A DNA stretch of 64,000 bases from the NCBI RefSeq assembly GCF_004194535.1, contig NZ_CP025781.1, positions 496,001-560,000 on the forward strand, written 5' to 3'. A program made the position numbers and the translations under genes. The DNA is from Iodobacter fluviatilis. GTDB lineage: Bacteria; Pseudomonadota; Gammaproteobacteria; Burkholderiales; Chitinibacteraceae. Below the pieces are notes generated by a model, which saw only the letters and a list, made by a program, of their open reading frames with translations, ran no database searches and was not told the DNA's origin. The number at the start of each line of letters is the position of its first letter. Positions within the stretch are counted from its first letter, which is position 1. This document shows positions 9,623 to 23,406 of this stretch, one piece after another.

Positions 9623-12513
<2,891 letters not shown>

Positions 12514-12812
12514 CTATAACCTCAAACACGTGAAAAATATTCGCCAAGCTACTGCGAAGTACAATGACTGCGTTAAAAAACGACTCGAAATCCTCATTTA
12601 CATACGTAAACTCCGGTTTCTCGTCTTTTTTTGCCTTGTCCTTGCACTTCTCGCCACGTCTGACAAAGATTTTTATGGCCGAAACCAATCACATCTTTAA
12701 AGTATCTGATTTCGCTTTGTTTGCGACACTTAAACCTCAGTTCTGACTTCGAGATTTAAGTTTTGATACAATCTACCCTTATTTATTTCTAAATTTGAGT
12801 ATTACTTCTTCT

Positions 12813-12828
12813 ATTTTTTTAAAGATCA
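12813..12828 (-). promoter_or_regulatory. boxA-like antitermination site in the rRNA spacer
   Basis: Minus strand TGATCTTTAAAAAAAT resembles the boxA consensus TGCTCTTTAACA. The same 16-base string occurs in the leader before 16S (14612-14627). This fits NusB/NusE loading both before 16S and before 23S, as is known for bacterial rrn operons. Confidence 0.6.
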
Positions 12829-12916
12829 ATGTACTGGCTTGCTGTGAAGCAATCAGAACTAATGTGACTTTTTAATCGCATTAGTGCTCAATCCTTCAAT
12901 CACAATCCTTAAACCT

Positions 12917-12935
12917 ACAGTCGATGAGTGTGAGT
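12917..12935 (-). other. 3' arm of the 16S rRNA processing stem
   Basis: This 19-base segment is the exact reverse complement of 14593-14611 on the other side of 16S. The two arms can pair in the precursor and bracket 16S, the usual RNase III substrate. Confidence 0.75.
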
Positions 12936-12960
12936 ACTCAATCCAAAAGACTTTTCTCTT

Positions 12961-14494
<1,534 letters not shown>

Positions 14495-14592
14495 AATCGC
14501 TAAGCTAGTACTTACTGGCTTACTTTATTTTGAACATCCATCGCTGGATATTCATCACTCATGTAAGCACTTGTTTCGCTTCCGAATCAAGC

Positions 14593-14627
14593 ACTCACAC
14601 TCATCGACTGTATTTTTTTAAAGATCA
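14593..14627 (-). promoter_or_regulatory. rrn leader: processing-stem 5' arm and boxA
   Basis: Reading toward 16S: boxA-like TGATCTTTAAAAAAAT (14627-14612), immediately followed by ACAGTCGATGAGTGTGAGT (14611-14593), the 5' arm of the 16S processing stem matching 12917-12935 perfectly. The remainder of the leader down to 14495 shows no other feature I can name. Confidence 0.65.
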
Positions 14628-14679
14628 TTCGCTACTGCTAGAACACCGTGTTGCTGTGCGCGCTGCAGCGAGAGGCCGA

Positions 14680-14708
14680 AATATACGGGTCATCGGCAAC
14701 TAGGTCAA
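14680..14708 (-). promoter_or_regulatory. Predicted rrn promoter
   Basis: Minus strand TTGACC, 17-base spacer, TATATT, then a G+C-rich discriminator (TCGGCC), which is the rrn P1 pattern. It lies about 185 bp before the 16S 5' end with boxA between. Upstream toward hutI the sequence (14709-14877) shows nothing I can assign. Confidence 0.6.
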
Positions 14709-14877
14709 GCAAGGTTTAGCAACAAAAGCGCAATAAATGGCTAAGTCACTGTTTTATATAAATCCATTCTTACACACTCAAGCGCAACCCAAGCAAATCA
14801 CTAGCTGCGACCCGAAATATCCCACGTTCTGTTGCCTTGAATCTATCACTAAATAGCGCTAACGCGGCTTTCCCTGC

Positions 14878-14913
14878 TTGACATCAAGTCTAGAATGAGT
14901 AAATGTATATACA
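14878..14913 (+). promoter_or_regulatory. hut operon promoter with putative HutC operator
   Basis: TTGACA at 14878-14883 is a strong -35 element. The perfect 10-bp palindrome TGTATATACA at 14904-14913 covers the expected -10 area and ends 24 bp before the hutI start. It matches the core of the HutC (GntR family) operator described in Pseudomonas and enterobacteria. Repression relieved by urocanate is therefore plausible. No hutC gene lies in the window. Confidence 0.55.
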
Positions 14914-14937
14914 ATTACTCACCGTACAGAGTCCTAC

Positions 14938-16161
14938 ATGAGCCAGCCTACCGAATCGCTATGGGTTAATGCCCGCCTTGCCACCATGGACGTGCGACAC
15001 CCCGAAGCCTATGGCGCTATACATGACCACGCGCTATGGATTCGGGGCGAAGAGATACATGCCATCTTGCCGCAGGAAGAGGCACTGGCTGAATTTGGCT
15101 CTCGTGGTGAAGTGATTGATGCAGTAGGCCAATGGATTACCCCTGGCCTGATCGATTGCCATACCCACCTGGTTTATGGCGGCAACCGCGCGGCTGAATG
15201 GGAAAAACGTCTGACCGGCGTGCCCTACCAGCAGATTGCAGTCGAAGGTGGCGGCATTGTTTCTACCGTTAACGCTACGCGAGATTTATCGCAGGCCGAT
15301 TTAAGCACCGCCAGCCTGCCACGACTGCAAGCTTTAATGAGTGAGGGCGTAACCACGCTGGAAATTAAATCCGGTTATGGGCTGTGCCTGTACGACGAGC
15401 TAAAACAACTGCGGGTGGCGAGATCCTTTGCGGACAACTATCCAGTAGAAATTGCCACCACTCTCCTCGCTGCGCACGCTGTGCCACCTGAATTTACAGG
15501 ACGCAGCGATGAATATATATATGATGTGATTTCGCGCATCCTACCTGCTGCTGCCAGTGAAGACTTGGCCGAGGCCGTTGATGTGTTCTGCGAAAGTGTT
15601 GGCTTTAGCCCAGCCCAAACTCGCCGCGTATTTGAAGCTGCCAAAGCGCATGGTTTACGCGTAAAAGGCCATGTAGAGCAACTATCTAATTTGCACGGCG
15701 CGGCGCTGGTAGCAGAGTTTAATGGCTTATCCGCCGACCATATCGAGCACCTCGACGAGACAGGGATTGCCGCGATGCAAGCCGCTGGCACGGTAGCGGT
15801 GCTCTTGCCCGGCGCATTTTACTTTTTGCGCGAAACACAAAAGCCCCCAGTCGCAGCACTACGAGCCGCAGGCGTGCCGATGGCGGTTTCAACCGATCTC
15901 AACCCCGGCACCAGCCCTTTCGCCTCTATCCGCCTAGCGATGAACCAAGCCTGTGTGCTGTTTGCCCTTACCCCAGAAGAAGCCTTAGCTGGCACCACCC
16001 GCCACGCAGCCCAAGCACTGGGGCGCGCAGCCACTCACGGCCAGCTAGCAGAGGGATTTGTCGCGGACTTTTTAGTCTGGAACATCGACCACCCCGCAGA
16101 AATCATCTACAGCCTAGGCACGCCCCTGCTCAAACAGCGAGTATTTAGAGGCTCTTTTTAA
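14938..16161 (+). CDS. hutI: Imidazolonepropionase
   Basis: 407 residues, normal length for HutI. It hydrolyses 4-imidazolone-5-propanoate to N-formimino-L-glutamate (EC 3.5.2.7), the third step of histidine degradation. The amidohydrolase metal site is visible as DCHTHLVYGGNRAAEW near residue 75, with KGHVEQ and DHIEHLDE around residues 240-270 and STDLNPGTSPF near 320. It is first gene of the hut cluster, with the promoter/operator directly upstream. A palindromic repeat follows its stop. Confidence 0.95.
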   Translation: MSQPTESLWVNARLATMDVRHPEAYGAIHDHALWIRGEEIHAILPQEEALAEFGSRGEVIDAVGQWITPGLIDCHTHLVYGGNRAAEWEKRLTGVPYQQIAVEGGGIVSTVNATRDLSQADLSTASLPRLQALMSEGVTTLEIKSGYGLCLYDELKQLRVARSFADNYPVEIATTLLAAHAVPPEFTGRSDEYIYDVISRILPAAASEDLAEAVDVFCESVGFSPAQTRRVFEAAKAHGLRVKGHVEQLSNLHGAALVAEFNGLSADHIEHLDETGIAAMQAAGTVAVLLPGAFYFLRETQKPPVAALRAAGVPMAVSTDLNPGTSPFASIRLAMNQACVLFALTPEEALAGTTRHAAQALGRAATHGQLAEGFVADFLVWNIDHPAEIIYSLGTPLLKQRVFRGSF

Positions 16162-16174
16162 CAAACACCCAAAC

Positions 16175-16280
16175 CTTGAACCACAGAGATGAGGAGAAAA
16201 CGGAGGATCACAGAGAAAAGCATTACAAATCAGATTTCCTCCGTGAAACTCCGTGTTCTCTGTGTCCTCCGTGGTTCAAG
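16175..16280. repeat. Palindromic CACAGAG-type intergenic repeat, copy 1 (hutI-hutG)
   Basis: 106 bp bounded by a perfect 10-bp inverted repeat (CTTGAACCAC ... GTGGTTCAAG). The interior arms are rich in CACAGAG / CTCTGTG and CTCCGTG words and can fold into one long hairpin. It belongs to the same family as the elements at 17242 and 19095. Confidence 0.75.
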
Positions 16281-16309
16281 ATTTAGGTTTACTTGATCAG
16301 GATAAAACC

Positions 16310-17239
16310 ATGACCGTTTGGACTGGGCGTATTGATGCTGCTGAAGGCGATGCAGCTCGGCGCTGGCATCAAGTGGTGCAGCCCTTCGCCACAAATCAGC
16401 CAGCAGGGATTGCTCTGCTTGGCTTTGCCTGTGATGAAGGCGTGCGCCGCAATCAAGGGCGGGTGGGTGCTGTAGCGGGGCCAGTGGCTTTGCGTAAGGC
16501 GCTGGCGAATCTGGCTTATCACCCCACTCTGCCGCTTTATGATGCTGGTGATATAGCCTGTGAAGATGGCGATTTAGATGCCGCCCACCAGCGCCTTGCC
16601 GCTGCAGTGAGTCAAAATATTCAAGCTGGTCACTTGTCACTCGTACTCGGTGGCGGGCATGAAACCGCTTTCGGCCACTGGTTAGGGATTGCCAACGCGC
16701 ACCCAAACCAGTGCATCGGTATTGTCAATTTCGACGCGCACTTTGATTTACGCGAGGCAAGCGAAGCCACATCCGGCACTCCCTTTGCCCAGATCGCTGC
16801 TGCATGCGCCAAACGTGGCCAAAATTTTAAATACCTCTGCATGGGCGTAGCCGAAACCGCCAATACCGAGGCGCTATTTAATAAAGCGCGGCAATTGCAA
16901 GCCTCATGGCGGCTCGACACCGATATGACACCGTGGCAGCTGACAGAAACCGAGGCTCAGTTACAAGCTTTTATCGATCAAGTTGATGTGCTGTATCTGA
17001 CAATTGATCTGGATGTCTTGCCCGCAGCGCAAATGCCCGCCGTCTCCGCCCCGGCAGGATTTGGCGTGGAAATCAGCATGATCGAGCACCTGAGCAGGTT
17101 GCTGGCTGCCAGCGGAAAACTCGTCGCAGCAGACTTAGTGGAATTCAACCCGCTGTTTGACACCGACAGCCACGGCGCAAAAGCCGCCGCTAGGCTGGCA
17201 TGGGCCATTACCAGAAGCTTTAAACCTTTAAAAACCTAA
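16310..17239 (+). CDS. hutG: Formimidoylglutamase
   Basis: 309 residues from the ATG at 16310 (CAGGA upstream). A longer frame from 16253 begins inside the repeat and is rejected. It is an arginase/ureohydrolase-family enzyme that hydrolyses N-formimino-L-glutamate to glutamate and formamide (EC 3.5.3.8). Metal ligands are visible in LGGGHETAFGH, NFDAHFDLR and LTIDLDVLPAAQMPAVSAP, with DLVEFNP near the end. This makes the pathway the direct five-carbon route (HutG), not the HutF route. Second gene of the operon. Confidence 0.93.
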   Translation: MTVWTGRIDAAEGDAARRWHQVVQPFATNQPAGIALLGFACDEGVRRNQGRVGAVAGPVALRKALANLAYHPTLPLYDAGDIACEDGDLDAAHQRLAAAVSQNIQAGHLSLVLGGGHETAFGHWLGIANAHPNQCIGIVNFDAHFDLREASEATSGTPFAQIAAACAKRGQNFKYLCMGVAETANTEALFNKARQLQASWRLDTDMTPWQLTETEAQLQAFIDQVDVLYLTIDLDVLPAAQMPAVSAPAGFGVEISMIEHLSRLLAASGKLVAADLVEFNPLFDTDSHGAKAAARLAWAITRSFKPLKT

Positions 17240-17241
17240 GT

Positions 17242-17369
17242 TCTGTAGACACGGAGAGCAGGGAGAACACAGAGCACACAGAGAAAAACAAAGTAAAAAA
17301 ATAACTTTATATTTCTCAAGGTTTTCTCTGTGTTCTGGTTTTTAACTCCGTGTTCTCTGTGTCTACAGA
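17242..17369. repeat. Palindromic CACAGAG-type intergenic repeat, copy 2 (hutG-hutU)
   Basis: 128 bp with perfect 11-bp inverted ends (TCTGTAGACAC ... GTGTCTACAGA) and interior words GAACACAGAG / CTCTGTGTTC. It starts three bases after the hutG stop and ends 33 bp before hutU. Confidence 0.75.
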
Positions 17370-17402
17370 CCTTTTTGACCTTCTATATCTTGGAGCCTGA
17401 AA

Positions 17403-19073
17403 ATGACCGACCCACGCCATGATCCTTCCCGCGTTATTCGCGCGCCACGCGGTAGCGAGTTGACTTGTAAAAGCTGGCTAACTGAAGCCGCTTTTCGCAT
17501 GATCCAGAATAATCTCGACGCCGAAGTGGCCGAGTATCCGCAATCACTTGTCGTTTATGGCGGGATTGGCCGTGCGGCGCGTAATTGGGAATGCTACGAC
17601 AAGATTCTAGAAGTACTGACACGGCTGGACGACGATCAAACGCTGCTAATTCAATCCGGCAAGCCGGTTGGCGTATTTCCATCGCACCCTGATGCACCGC
17701 GCGTGCTACTGGCCAACTCCAATCTGGTGCCTCACTGGGCCAATTGGGAGCACTTTAATGAGCTGGATAAAAAAGGCCTCATGATGTACGGCCAGATGAC
17801 CGCAGGCAGCTGGATTTACATCGGCAGCCAGGGCATTGTGCAGGGCACTTACGAAACATTTGTGGCGATGGCCAAGCAGCATTTTGGCGGTGTAGCCAAG
17901 GGGCGTTGGGTCTTGACTGGCGGTTTGGGCGGCATGGGTGGCGCGCAGCCTTTGGCCGCAACCATGGCAGGTTTTTCGATGATAGCCGTAGAGTGCGACG
18001 AAACTCGCATCGATTTCCGCCTGAAGACGCGCTATGTAGACCGCAAAGCGACCACCTTGGATGAAGCGCTGGCCATCGTGGCCGATGCAAAAGAAACCGG
18101 CAAACCTGTATCCGTTGGCCTCTTAGGCAATGCGGCCGATGTGTTTGCCGAGCTAGTCGCCCGTGGCATTACCCCCGATGTTGTCACCGATCAAACGTCA
18201 GCTCACGACCCTGTACACGGCTATTTGCCACAGGGCTGGGATATTGCCAAATGGCGCGAGGCGCAAAAATCAGACCCCGCAGGCGTGACCAAAGCCGCCA
18301 AACAATCGATGGCCAAGCAAGTACAAGCGATGTTGGATTTACAAGCGCGTGGCGCGGCGACTGTCGACTACGGCAATAATATCCGTCAAATGGCGCTGGA
18401 AGAAGGCGTAAAAAATGCGTTCGACTTCCCCGGCTTTGTACCCGCCTATGTACGCCCGCTGTTTTGCGAAGGCATCGGCCCTTTCCGCTGGGTAGCTCTG
18501 TCTGGCGACCCAGAAGACATCTACAAAACGGATGCAAAAGTAAAAGAGCTGATCCCAGACAACCCGCATCTGCACAACTGGCTGGATATGGCGCGTGAAC
18601 GCATCGCCTTCCAAGGCTTGCCAGCGCGTATTTGCTGGGTAGGCCTAAAAGATCGCGCCCGACTTGCGCTGGCCTTTAATGAGATGGTTAAAAGTGGCGA
18701 GCTAAAAGCGCCTATCGTGATCGGCCGTGATCACCTCGACTCTGGCTCGGTAGCCTCACCAAACCGCGAAACCGAAGCCATGCTAGATGGCTCGGATGCC
18801 GTATCCGACTGGCCACTCTTGAACGCGCTGCTCAATACCGCAGGCGGCGCAACTTGGGTGTCGCTCCACCACGGTGGCGGCGTAGGCATGGGCTTTTCTC
18901 AGCATTCAGGCGTGGTGATTGTGGCTGACGGTACAGACGCCGCAGCCAAACGCTTGGGCCGCGTATTGTGGAACGACCCCGGCACCGGCGTCATGCGCCA
19001 CGCCGACGCAGGCTACGACATCGCCAAAAACTGCGCCAAAGAGCAGGGCTTAGATTTGCCGATGTTGAAGTAA
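17403..19073 (+). CDS. hutU: Urocanate hydratase (urocanase)
   Basis: 556 residues, the standard length. It converts urocanate to 4-imidazolone-5-propanoate (EC 4.2.1.49), the second step of histidine degradation, using tightly bound NAD+. Recognisable blocks: [18 protein letters not shown], the NAD-binding [35 protein letters not shown] and [19 protein letters not shown]. No lesions. A ribosome site (TTGGAG) lies about 8 bases before the ATG. Confidence 0.96.
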   Translation: MTDPRHDPSRVIRAPRGSELTCKSWLTEAAFRMIQNNLDAEVAEYPQSLVVYGGIGRAARNWECYDKILEVLTRLDDDQTLLIQSGKPVGVFPSHPDAPRVLLANSNLVPHWANWEHFNELDKKGLMMYGQMTAGSWIYIGSQGIVQGTYETFVAMAKQHFGGVAKGRWVLTGGLGGMGGAQPLAATMAGFSMIAVECDETRIDFRLKTRYVDRKATTLDEALAIVADAKETGKPVSVGLLGNAADVFAELVARGITPDVVTDQTSAHDPVHGYLPQGWDIAKWREAQKSDPAGVTKAAKQSMAKQVQAMLDLQARGAATVDYGNNIRQMALEEGVKNAFDFPGFVPAYVRPLFCEGIGPFRWVALSGDPEDIYKTDAKVKELIPDNPHLHNWLDMARERIAFQGLPARICWVGLKDRARLALAFNEMVKSGELKAPIVIGRDHLDSGSVASPNRETEAMLDGSDAVSDWPLLNALLNTAGGATWVSLHHGGGVGMGFSQHSGVVIVADGTDAAAKRLGRVLWNDPGTGVMRHADAGYDIAKNCAKEQGLDLPMLK

Positions 19074-19094
19074 AAGACGGCTTTACAAACCCTA

Positions 19095-19228
19095 AGTTCT
19101 GTAGGCACAGAGCGCACGGAGTTAAAAAACAGAACACGGAGAAAACCAAGACGATCGAGTTTAAATCTCTTTTCTTAGTTTTTCTCAGTGTGCTCTGTGT
19201 CCTCACGGATCTCTGTATCTACAGAACT
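19095..19228. repeat. Palindromic CACAGAG-type intergenic repeat, copy 3 (hutU-hutH)
   Basis: 134 bp with inverted ends AGTTCTGTAG ... CTACAGAACT, the same end sequence as copy 2, and interior GAACACGGAG / CTCTGTGTCC words. It fills almost the whole hutU-hutH gap. Confidence 0.75.
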
Positions 19229-19272
19229 TTTTAGCGCCCACCACACTATAAAAACACACACTGGATCACACA

Positions 19273-20808
19273 ATGAGCACATTCAATATCAAGCCCGGCC
19301 AATTAACGCTTGCTGACTTACGCAAGATTGCCCGAGATGAAAGCATCACCCTTAGCCTGGATGCGTCTTCTCATGCAGGCATCGACGCAGCTGCCGCCAC
19401 CGTGGCGCGTGTTCTGACTGAAGGGCGCACCGTCTATGGCATTAACACCGGCTTTGGCTTACTGGCCAGCACCAAAATCGCCACTGAAGAACTCGAATTA
19501 CTGCAACGCTCCATCGTGCTTTCACACGCGGCAGGTATCGGCAAGCCAATGGAAAGCAGCACAGTGCGTTTGCTGATGGCGCTTAAAATCAATTCGCTGG
19601 CGCGTGGTTTTTCTGGCATTCGCCGCTCAGTAATCGAAGCGCTGATTATCCTGTTTAACCATCAGATTTATCCAGTGATTCCGCAAAAAGGCTCGGTCGG
19701 CGCATCGGGGGATTTGGCCCCGCTATCCCATATGAGCGCGGTTTTGATTGGTGAAGGCGAAGCCTTTGTTGATGGCAAACGAGTTACCGGCGCTGTTGCG
19801 ATGCAAGCCGCCAGCCTTGATCCTATCGTACTGGCCCCAAAAGAAGGCTTGGCGCTATTGAATGGCACACAGGCATCGACCGCCTTTGCGCTAGAAGGCT
19901 TATTTGCCGCTGAAGACTTATTTATTGCCGCGTCCGTTGCAGGCAGCTTATCGGTTGAAGCCGCCATGGGCAGCCGCACGCCGTTTGATGCACGCATTCA
20001 TGCGGTGCGCGGCCATGCAGGGCAGATTGATTCGGCGACGTTTTACCGTGACTTGCTTGGAGAGACCAGCGGAATCGCCCAAGCCCACGCCAACTGCGGC
20101 AAGGTGCAAGACCCGTATTCATTACGCTGCCAACCACAGGTAATGGGCGCATGCCTGACACAAATCCGCAACTCGGCAGAAACTTTATTGGTAGAAGCCA
20201 ATGCCGTATCTGACAACCCACTGGTGTTCTCAGACGATAATGTGATTTTATCTGGCGGCAATTTCCACGCCGAGCCAGTGGCCTTTGCTGCGGATAATTT
20301 GGCGCTGGCGATTGCCGAAGTTGGCTCTTTGTCTGAGCGCCGTATGGCCCTGTTGATCGATAATAACCTGTCTAAATTACCCGCCTTCCTGGTGAATAAC
20401 GGCGGCGTTAATTCTGGCTTTATGATCGCCCAAGTGACAGGTGCTGCGCTGGCTTCTGAAAATAAATCGCTGGCTCATCCCGCATCGGTAGACAGCTTGC
20501 CCACATCGGCCAACCAAGAAGACCATGTTTCCATGGCTACTTTTGCTGCGCGCCGCTTAAAAGATATGAGTGAAAATACCGCAGGTATTCTGGCGGTTGA
20601 ATTGCTAGCAGCCTGCCAAGGTGTGGATTTTAGAGCGCCAGCAAAAGCATCGAGCAAGCTAGAAGCCGCTAAAGCGATCTTGCGTGCCGAGGTTACTTTC
20701 TACGATAAAGACCGCTTCTTTGCGCCAGATATCGAAAAAGCCGCCGCAATGATCAGCCGTGCTGCGTTTAATCACTTGAGCCTGCCAAACTTGCTGCCGT
20801 CGGTTTAA
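19273..20808 (+). CDS. hutH: Histidine ammonia-lyase
   Basis: 511 residues, the usual length. It removes ammonia from L-histidine to give trans-urocanate (EC 4.3.1.3), the first step of the pathway. The MIO-forming triad Ala-Ser-Gly lies in [15 protein letters not shown] at about residues 143-145. Other conserved patches are [27 protein letters not shown] and SNQEDHVSM-like ([16 protein letters not shown]). It is the last gene of the cluster, followed by a strong terminator. Gene order I-G-U-H places the first enzyme last. Confidence 0.96.
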   Translation: MSTFNIKPGQLTLADLRKIARDESITLSLDASSHAGIDAAAATVARVLTEGRTVYGINTGFGLLASTKIATEELELLQRSIVLSHAAGIGKPMESSTVRLLMALKINSLARGFSGIRRSVIEALIILFNHQIYPVIPQKGSVGASGDLAPLSHMSAVLIGEGEAFVDGKRVTGAVAMQAASLDPIVLAPKEGLALLNGTQASTAFALEGLFAAEDLFIAASVAGSLSVEAAMGSRTPFDARIHAVRGHAGQIDSATFYRDLLGETSGIAQAHANCGKVQDPYSLRCQPQVMGACLTQIRNSAETLLVEANAVSDNPLVFSDDNVILSGGNFHAEPVAFAADNLALAIAEVGSLSERRMALLIDNNLSKLPAFLVNNGGVNSGFMIAQVTGAALASENKSLAHPASVDSLPTSANQEDHVSMATFAARRLKDMSENTAGILAVELLAACQGVDFRAPAKASSKLEAAKAILRAEVTFYDKDRFFAPDIEKAAAMISRAAFNHLSLPNLLPSV

Positions 20809-20822
20809 GCCTCCCCACCCAC

Positions 20823-20866
20823 AAAAAAGCCCACTTCATATTAAAAATATAAAGTGGGCTTTTTTT
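20823..20866. terminator. Bidirectional terminator (hutH / OmpA-like gene)
   Basis: AAAAAAGCCCACTT and AAGTGGGCTTTTTT form a perfect 14-bp stem with a short AT-rich loop and U runs on both strands. It separates the convergent hut operon and the FecR-OmpA operon. Confidence 0.9.
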
Positions 20867-20895
20867 AAATCCAAACTCATCGTTAAGGCTAGCTC

Positions 20896-21495
20896 TTAAC
20901 GTACCGAAACTTCAACTCGCCTGTTTTTAGGCTCATACACTTCATTCGGTGTAAGAATTAGCAAATTTCGCTCTCCGTGAGATTCAACCGTCATATTGTG
21001 ATACTTCAGGCCTTTTTCTTTTAGTAAATTAGCAACCAATGTAGCGCGCACCAGCGCAAGAGCTGCATTTTCATCTGCTTTGCCCATCGTATCCGTATGG
21101 CCAACCACAGAAATATCTACAGCTGGGCGGCTAGCGGCTTCAGCAATAATTGTTGGCAACTGCCCTTCTGACTCTGCAGTTAAAGTGGTATCAATCTGAA
21201 AATACAGTATAAAACGCTTAGGAACTTTAGGCCTTGCGGCCATAGCTTCACCAAAGTCTTCCCGAATTTTATCAGCAGCAACTGGGGCAGGTGCTTGGGA
21301 TCCATCCAGTAATGCACCATCCCCTGCCTTTTTAATTAGCTGCTTACCTTTTTCTCCACTCACCGTAACTGCACCAGTATGCCCATCTGGGTTTTCCAGT
21401 AACACAATATAAGACTCCGAGGCACAGGCCTGCAGCAAGAATGCCAGCATAAATGGGATAAGAAATGAGCGAAAAACTCCAGCTTTAAATGGCAT
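20896..21495 (-). CDS. OmpA-family lipoprotein
   Basis: 199 residues. A lipobox (LLQAC, Cys24) follows a hydrophobic signal, so the protein is probably an outer-membrane lipoprotein. Residues ~95-199 form an OmpA-like peptidoglycan-binding domain: ISVVGHTDTMGKADENAALALVRA, VESHGERN and the final NRRVEVSV, which supplies the usual Asp and Arg contacts to diaminopimelate. The start is 3 bp after the stop of the FecR-domain gene, so both are in one operon. Confidence 0.85.
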   Translation of the reverse strand: MPFKAGVFRSFLIPFMLAFLLQACASESYIVLLENPDGHTGAVTVSGEKGKQLIKKAGDGALLDGSQAPAPVAADKIREDFGEAMAARPKVPKRFILYFQIDTTLTAESEGQLPTIIAEAASRPAVDISVVGHTDTMGKADENAALALVRATLVANLLKEKGLKYHNMTVESHGERNLLILTPNEVYEPKNRRVEVSVR

Positions 21496-21498
21496 GTA

Positions 21499-21933
21499 TT
21501 ACTCCTCAACTTTCACCACAAATTGTGTACCACGAACACCAATCATTCCAACTGGGGTATTCACTGCAACGGCATCGGGCTGTAATTTAGCAATAATTCC
21601 GGATACATAATTCATGGTGCCCTTTGCTAGTTTACCAACAAGGCTAAGCTGACCTTGCGCAGGGGCATACAGGTATTCATCAACGCTCATCTGCGTATTG
21701 GGGCCAAAGGACATAATAGTTTCATCTTTAAAAGTAATTCCCATGCTACTTTTTGCACCCGTACGCAACACACTGCCCTGCCAAACCGCCGTACCTGACT
21801 CCGCTCTTACCAACACACCATGGCTACTGACGGAAGCATCCCCCGTTACATTTTTCACCCAGCCTATTGGCGCATCAGCGGCCCATAGCACCGAAGAAAG
21901 TAAGTAACCACTTAACACCACACACTTAAACAT
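21499..21933 (-). CDS. FecR-domain periplasmic protein
   Basis: 144 residues with a signal peptide (cleavage after VLWA). The rest is one FecR domain: GDASVSSHGVLVRAESGTAVWQGSVLRTGAKSSMGITFKDETIMSFGPNTQMSVDEY..., ending TPVGMIGVRGTQFVV. There is no sigma factor or anti-sigma partner nearby, so this is the free-standing type found beside CHASE2 sensor genes, here divergently placed. A joint role in sensing an envelope or peptidoglycan signal is inference from that recurring neighbourhood. Confidence 0.85.
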   Translation of the reverse strand: MFKCVVLSGYLLSSVLWAADAPIGWVKNVTGDASVSSHGVLVRAESGTAVWQGSVLRTGAKSSMGITFKDETIMSFGPNTQMSVDEYLYAPAQGQLSLVGKLAKGTMNYVSGIIAKLQPDAVAVNTPVGMIGVRGTQFVVKVEE

Positions 21934-22261
21934 AATCTGACTCCAGTAAATCTACGTACGCAGTTTTAAACTTAGCATACAATCGTAAGCCATCACACAG
22001 TGATTGATCCCGCCAATGACAACCGTCACACCTCGCCCCTAAGTACTGATGCTTAGCCGATTTATGGTTGCTTTTCCATACGCACTCAGGTGCGAGCAAT
22101 CAAGTTACTCGATAGTAACAAAATGCAAAAACAAAGCCCTACTTGCTGGTTTAACAATAGATCCCTGCTAAAATCGTTAGCCTACTAATATAGATTCTAA
22201 ATAAATAAGTCAGCTAAAGATTAGTTGATCTATATAAGCAAAAATTGAAGCTATTTAATCT
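21934..22261. other. Divergent intergenic region, FecR operon / CHASE2-cyclase gene
   Basis: 328 bp, AT-rich toward the right (22150-22260), presumably with promoters for both directions. I see no ORF, tRNA or clear operator. The imperfect inverted words CGCACTCAGGTGCGAG (22081-22096) are the only small palindrome noticed. Confidence 0.4.
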
Positions 22262-23365
22262 ATGAAAAAAAGCGCCCTTCAACCCGCCAATATTTTTCTG
22301 CCCATTGCAACGCTGGCACTGGCACTAGCGCTGCTTTGGGCTGATTTCACCTCCTTACAAACATTACGCAATCAATTATTCGATCAGTATCAGCGCTGGT
22401 CTGCTCGCCAAAGTACTGGCTTAGCAGTACAAATTATCGATATCGATGATGAAAGCCTAGCCCGCCTTGGCCAATGGCCGTGGCCGCGAACTCGGCTGGC
22501 GACCATGATTAATAAACTACAAGACGCCAAAGTGGCAGTCATTGGGTTTGACGTGGTTTTTGCTGAGCCAGATCGCAGCTCACCACAAACAATGGCACAA
22601 CTTTGGTCTCTACAAGAGCCTTTGAAAAGCGCGCTTACCGCACTGCCCGATCACGATGCAGTTTTTGCGCAGAGCATCAAAACCGCGCCGGTAGTTTTAG
22701 GGCTTACCATCAAGCGTGAAGTTGGGCCAGTACCGCTAAGCCCTCCCCAATATCGTTATGTCTATACAGGCCCAGAACCCAGCCGCTGGCTACATTCTTT
22801 TCAAAGCGCCATTGTTGCGCTGCCCGCATTTGAGCGTGTAGCCAGCGGCAATGGCGTACTCAATTTTATTCCAGATAAAGATGGGGTGGTACGCCGCATT
22901 CCGTTACTACTTAAGCTGGGCAATGAGCTGGTGCCCTCAATGGATGCAGAAGTCTTACGCGTGGCCCAGGGTAGGCAAAACTATATTGTTAAAACACTTG
23001 CCAATGGCCAGCCAGATACGCTGCGCATTGGCTCCTTCACGATTCCACTAACAGAACATGGCGAGGCTTGGGTTCATTTTGCCAAGCCAGACCCTACCCG
23101 CTACCTGAGTGCATGGAAGCTGCTAGCAGGGCACATACCTGCTTCAACGCTCAAAGGAAAAATGATTTTAATCGGCAGCTCGGCTCAGGGGTTGATGGAC
23201 CTGCGATTTAGCCCGCTGGGGCAAATCATTCCTGGCGTTGAAGTACATGCCCAAATGCTAGAACAAATCAACAGCGGCACTGTTTTACAGCGGCCTGGCT
23301 GGGCCAGAGCAGCAGAGAGCATCATCACCTTATTGGGGCCCTCTCCATTACCTTACTCACGATAA
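22262..23365 (+). CDS. CHASE2-domain sensor, N-terminal part of a split CHASE2-adenylate cyclase
   Basis: 367 codons to the stop. One N-terminal membrane segment (IFLPIATLALALALLWADF) is followed by a CHASE2 sensory domain of about 300 residues: VQIIDIDDESLARLGQWPWPRTRLATMI, VIGFDVVFAEPDRSSP, FIPDKDGVVRRIPLLL, GKMILIGSSAQGLMDLRFSPLG and IPGVEVHAQMLEQI. Normally three membrane helices and a catalytic domain follow. Here the frame is lost at the GGGG run 23335-23338; one extra G gives ITLLG-ALSITLLTIRFRALL and continues straight into the cyclase ORF, a 708-residue protein. Real disruption or an assembly error: see findings. Confidence 0.85.
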   Translation: MKKSALQPANIFLPIATLALALALLWADFTSLQTLRNQLFDQYQRWSARQSTGLAVQIIDIDDESLARLGQWPWPRTRLATMINKLQDAKVAVIGFDVVFAEPDRSSPQTMAQLWSLQEPLKSALTALPDHDAVFAQSIKTAPVVLGLTIKREVGPVPLSPPQYRYVYTGPEPSRWLHSFQSAIVALPAFERVASGNGVLNFIPDKDGVVRRIPLLLKLGNELVPSMDAEVLRVAQGRQNYIVKTLANGQPDTLRIGSFTIPLTEHGEAWVHFAKPDPTRYLSAWKLLAGHIPASTLKGKMILIGSSAQGLMDLRFSPLGQIIPGVEVHAQMLEQINSGTVLQRPGWARAAESIITLLGPSPLPYSR

Positions 23366-23406
23366 GGTTTCGAGCACTATTAGCGGCAAGCACCACACTG
23401 GTTTGC

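Noticed and set aside
16253-16309. Longer hutG start (19 extra residues)
   Set aside because: The extension lies in the intergenic repeat; the ATG at 16310 has a ribosome site and fits family length.
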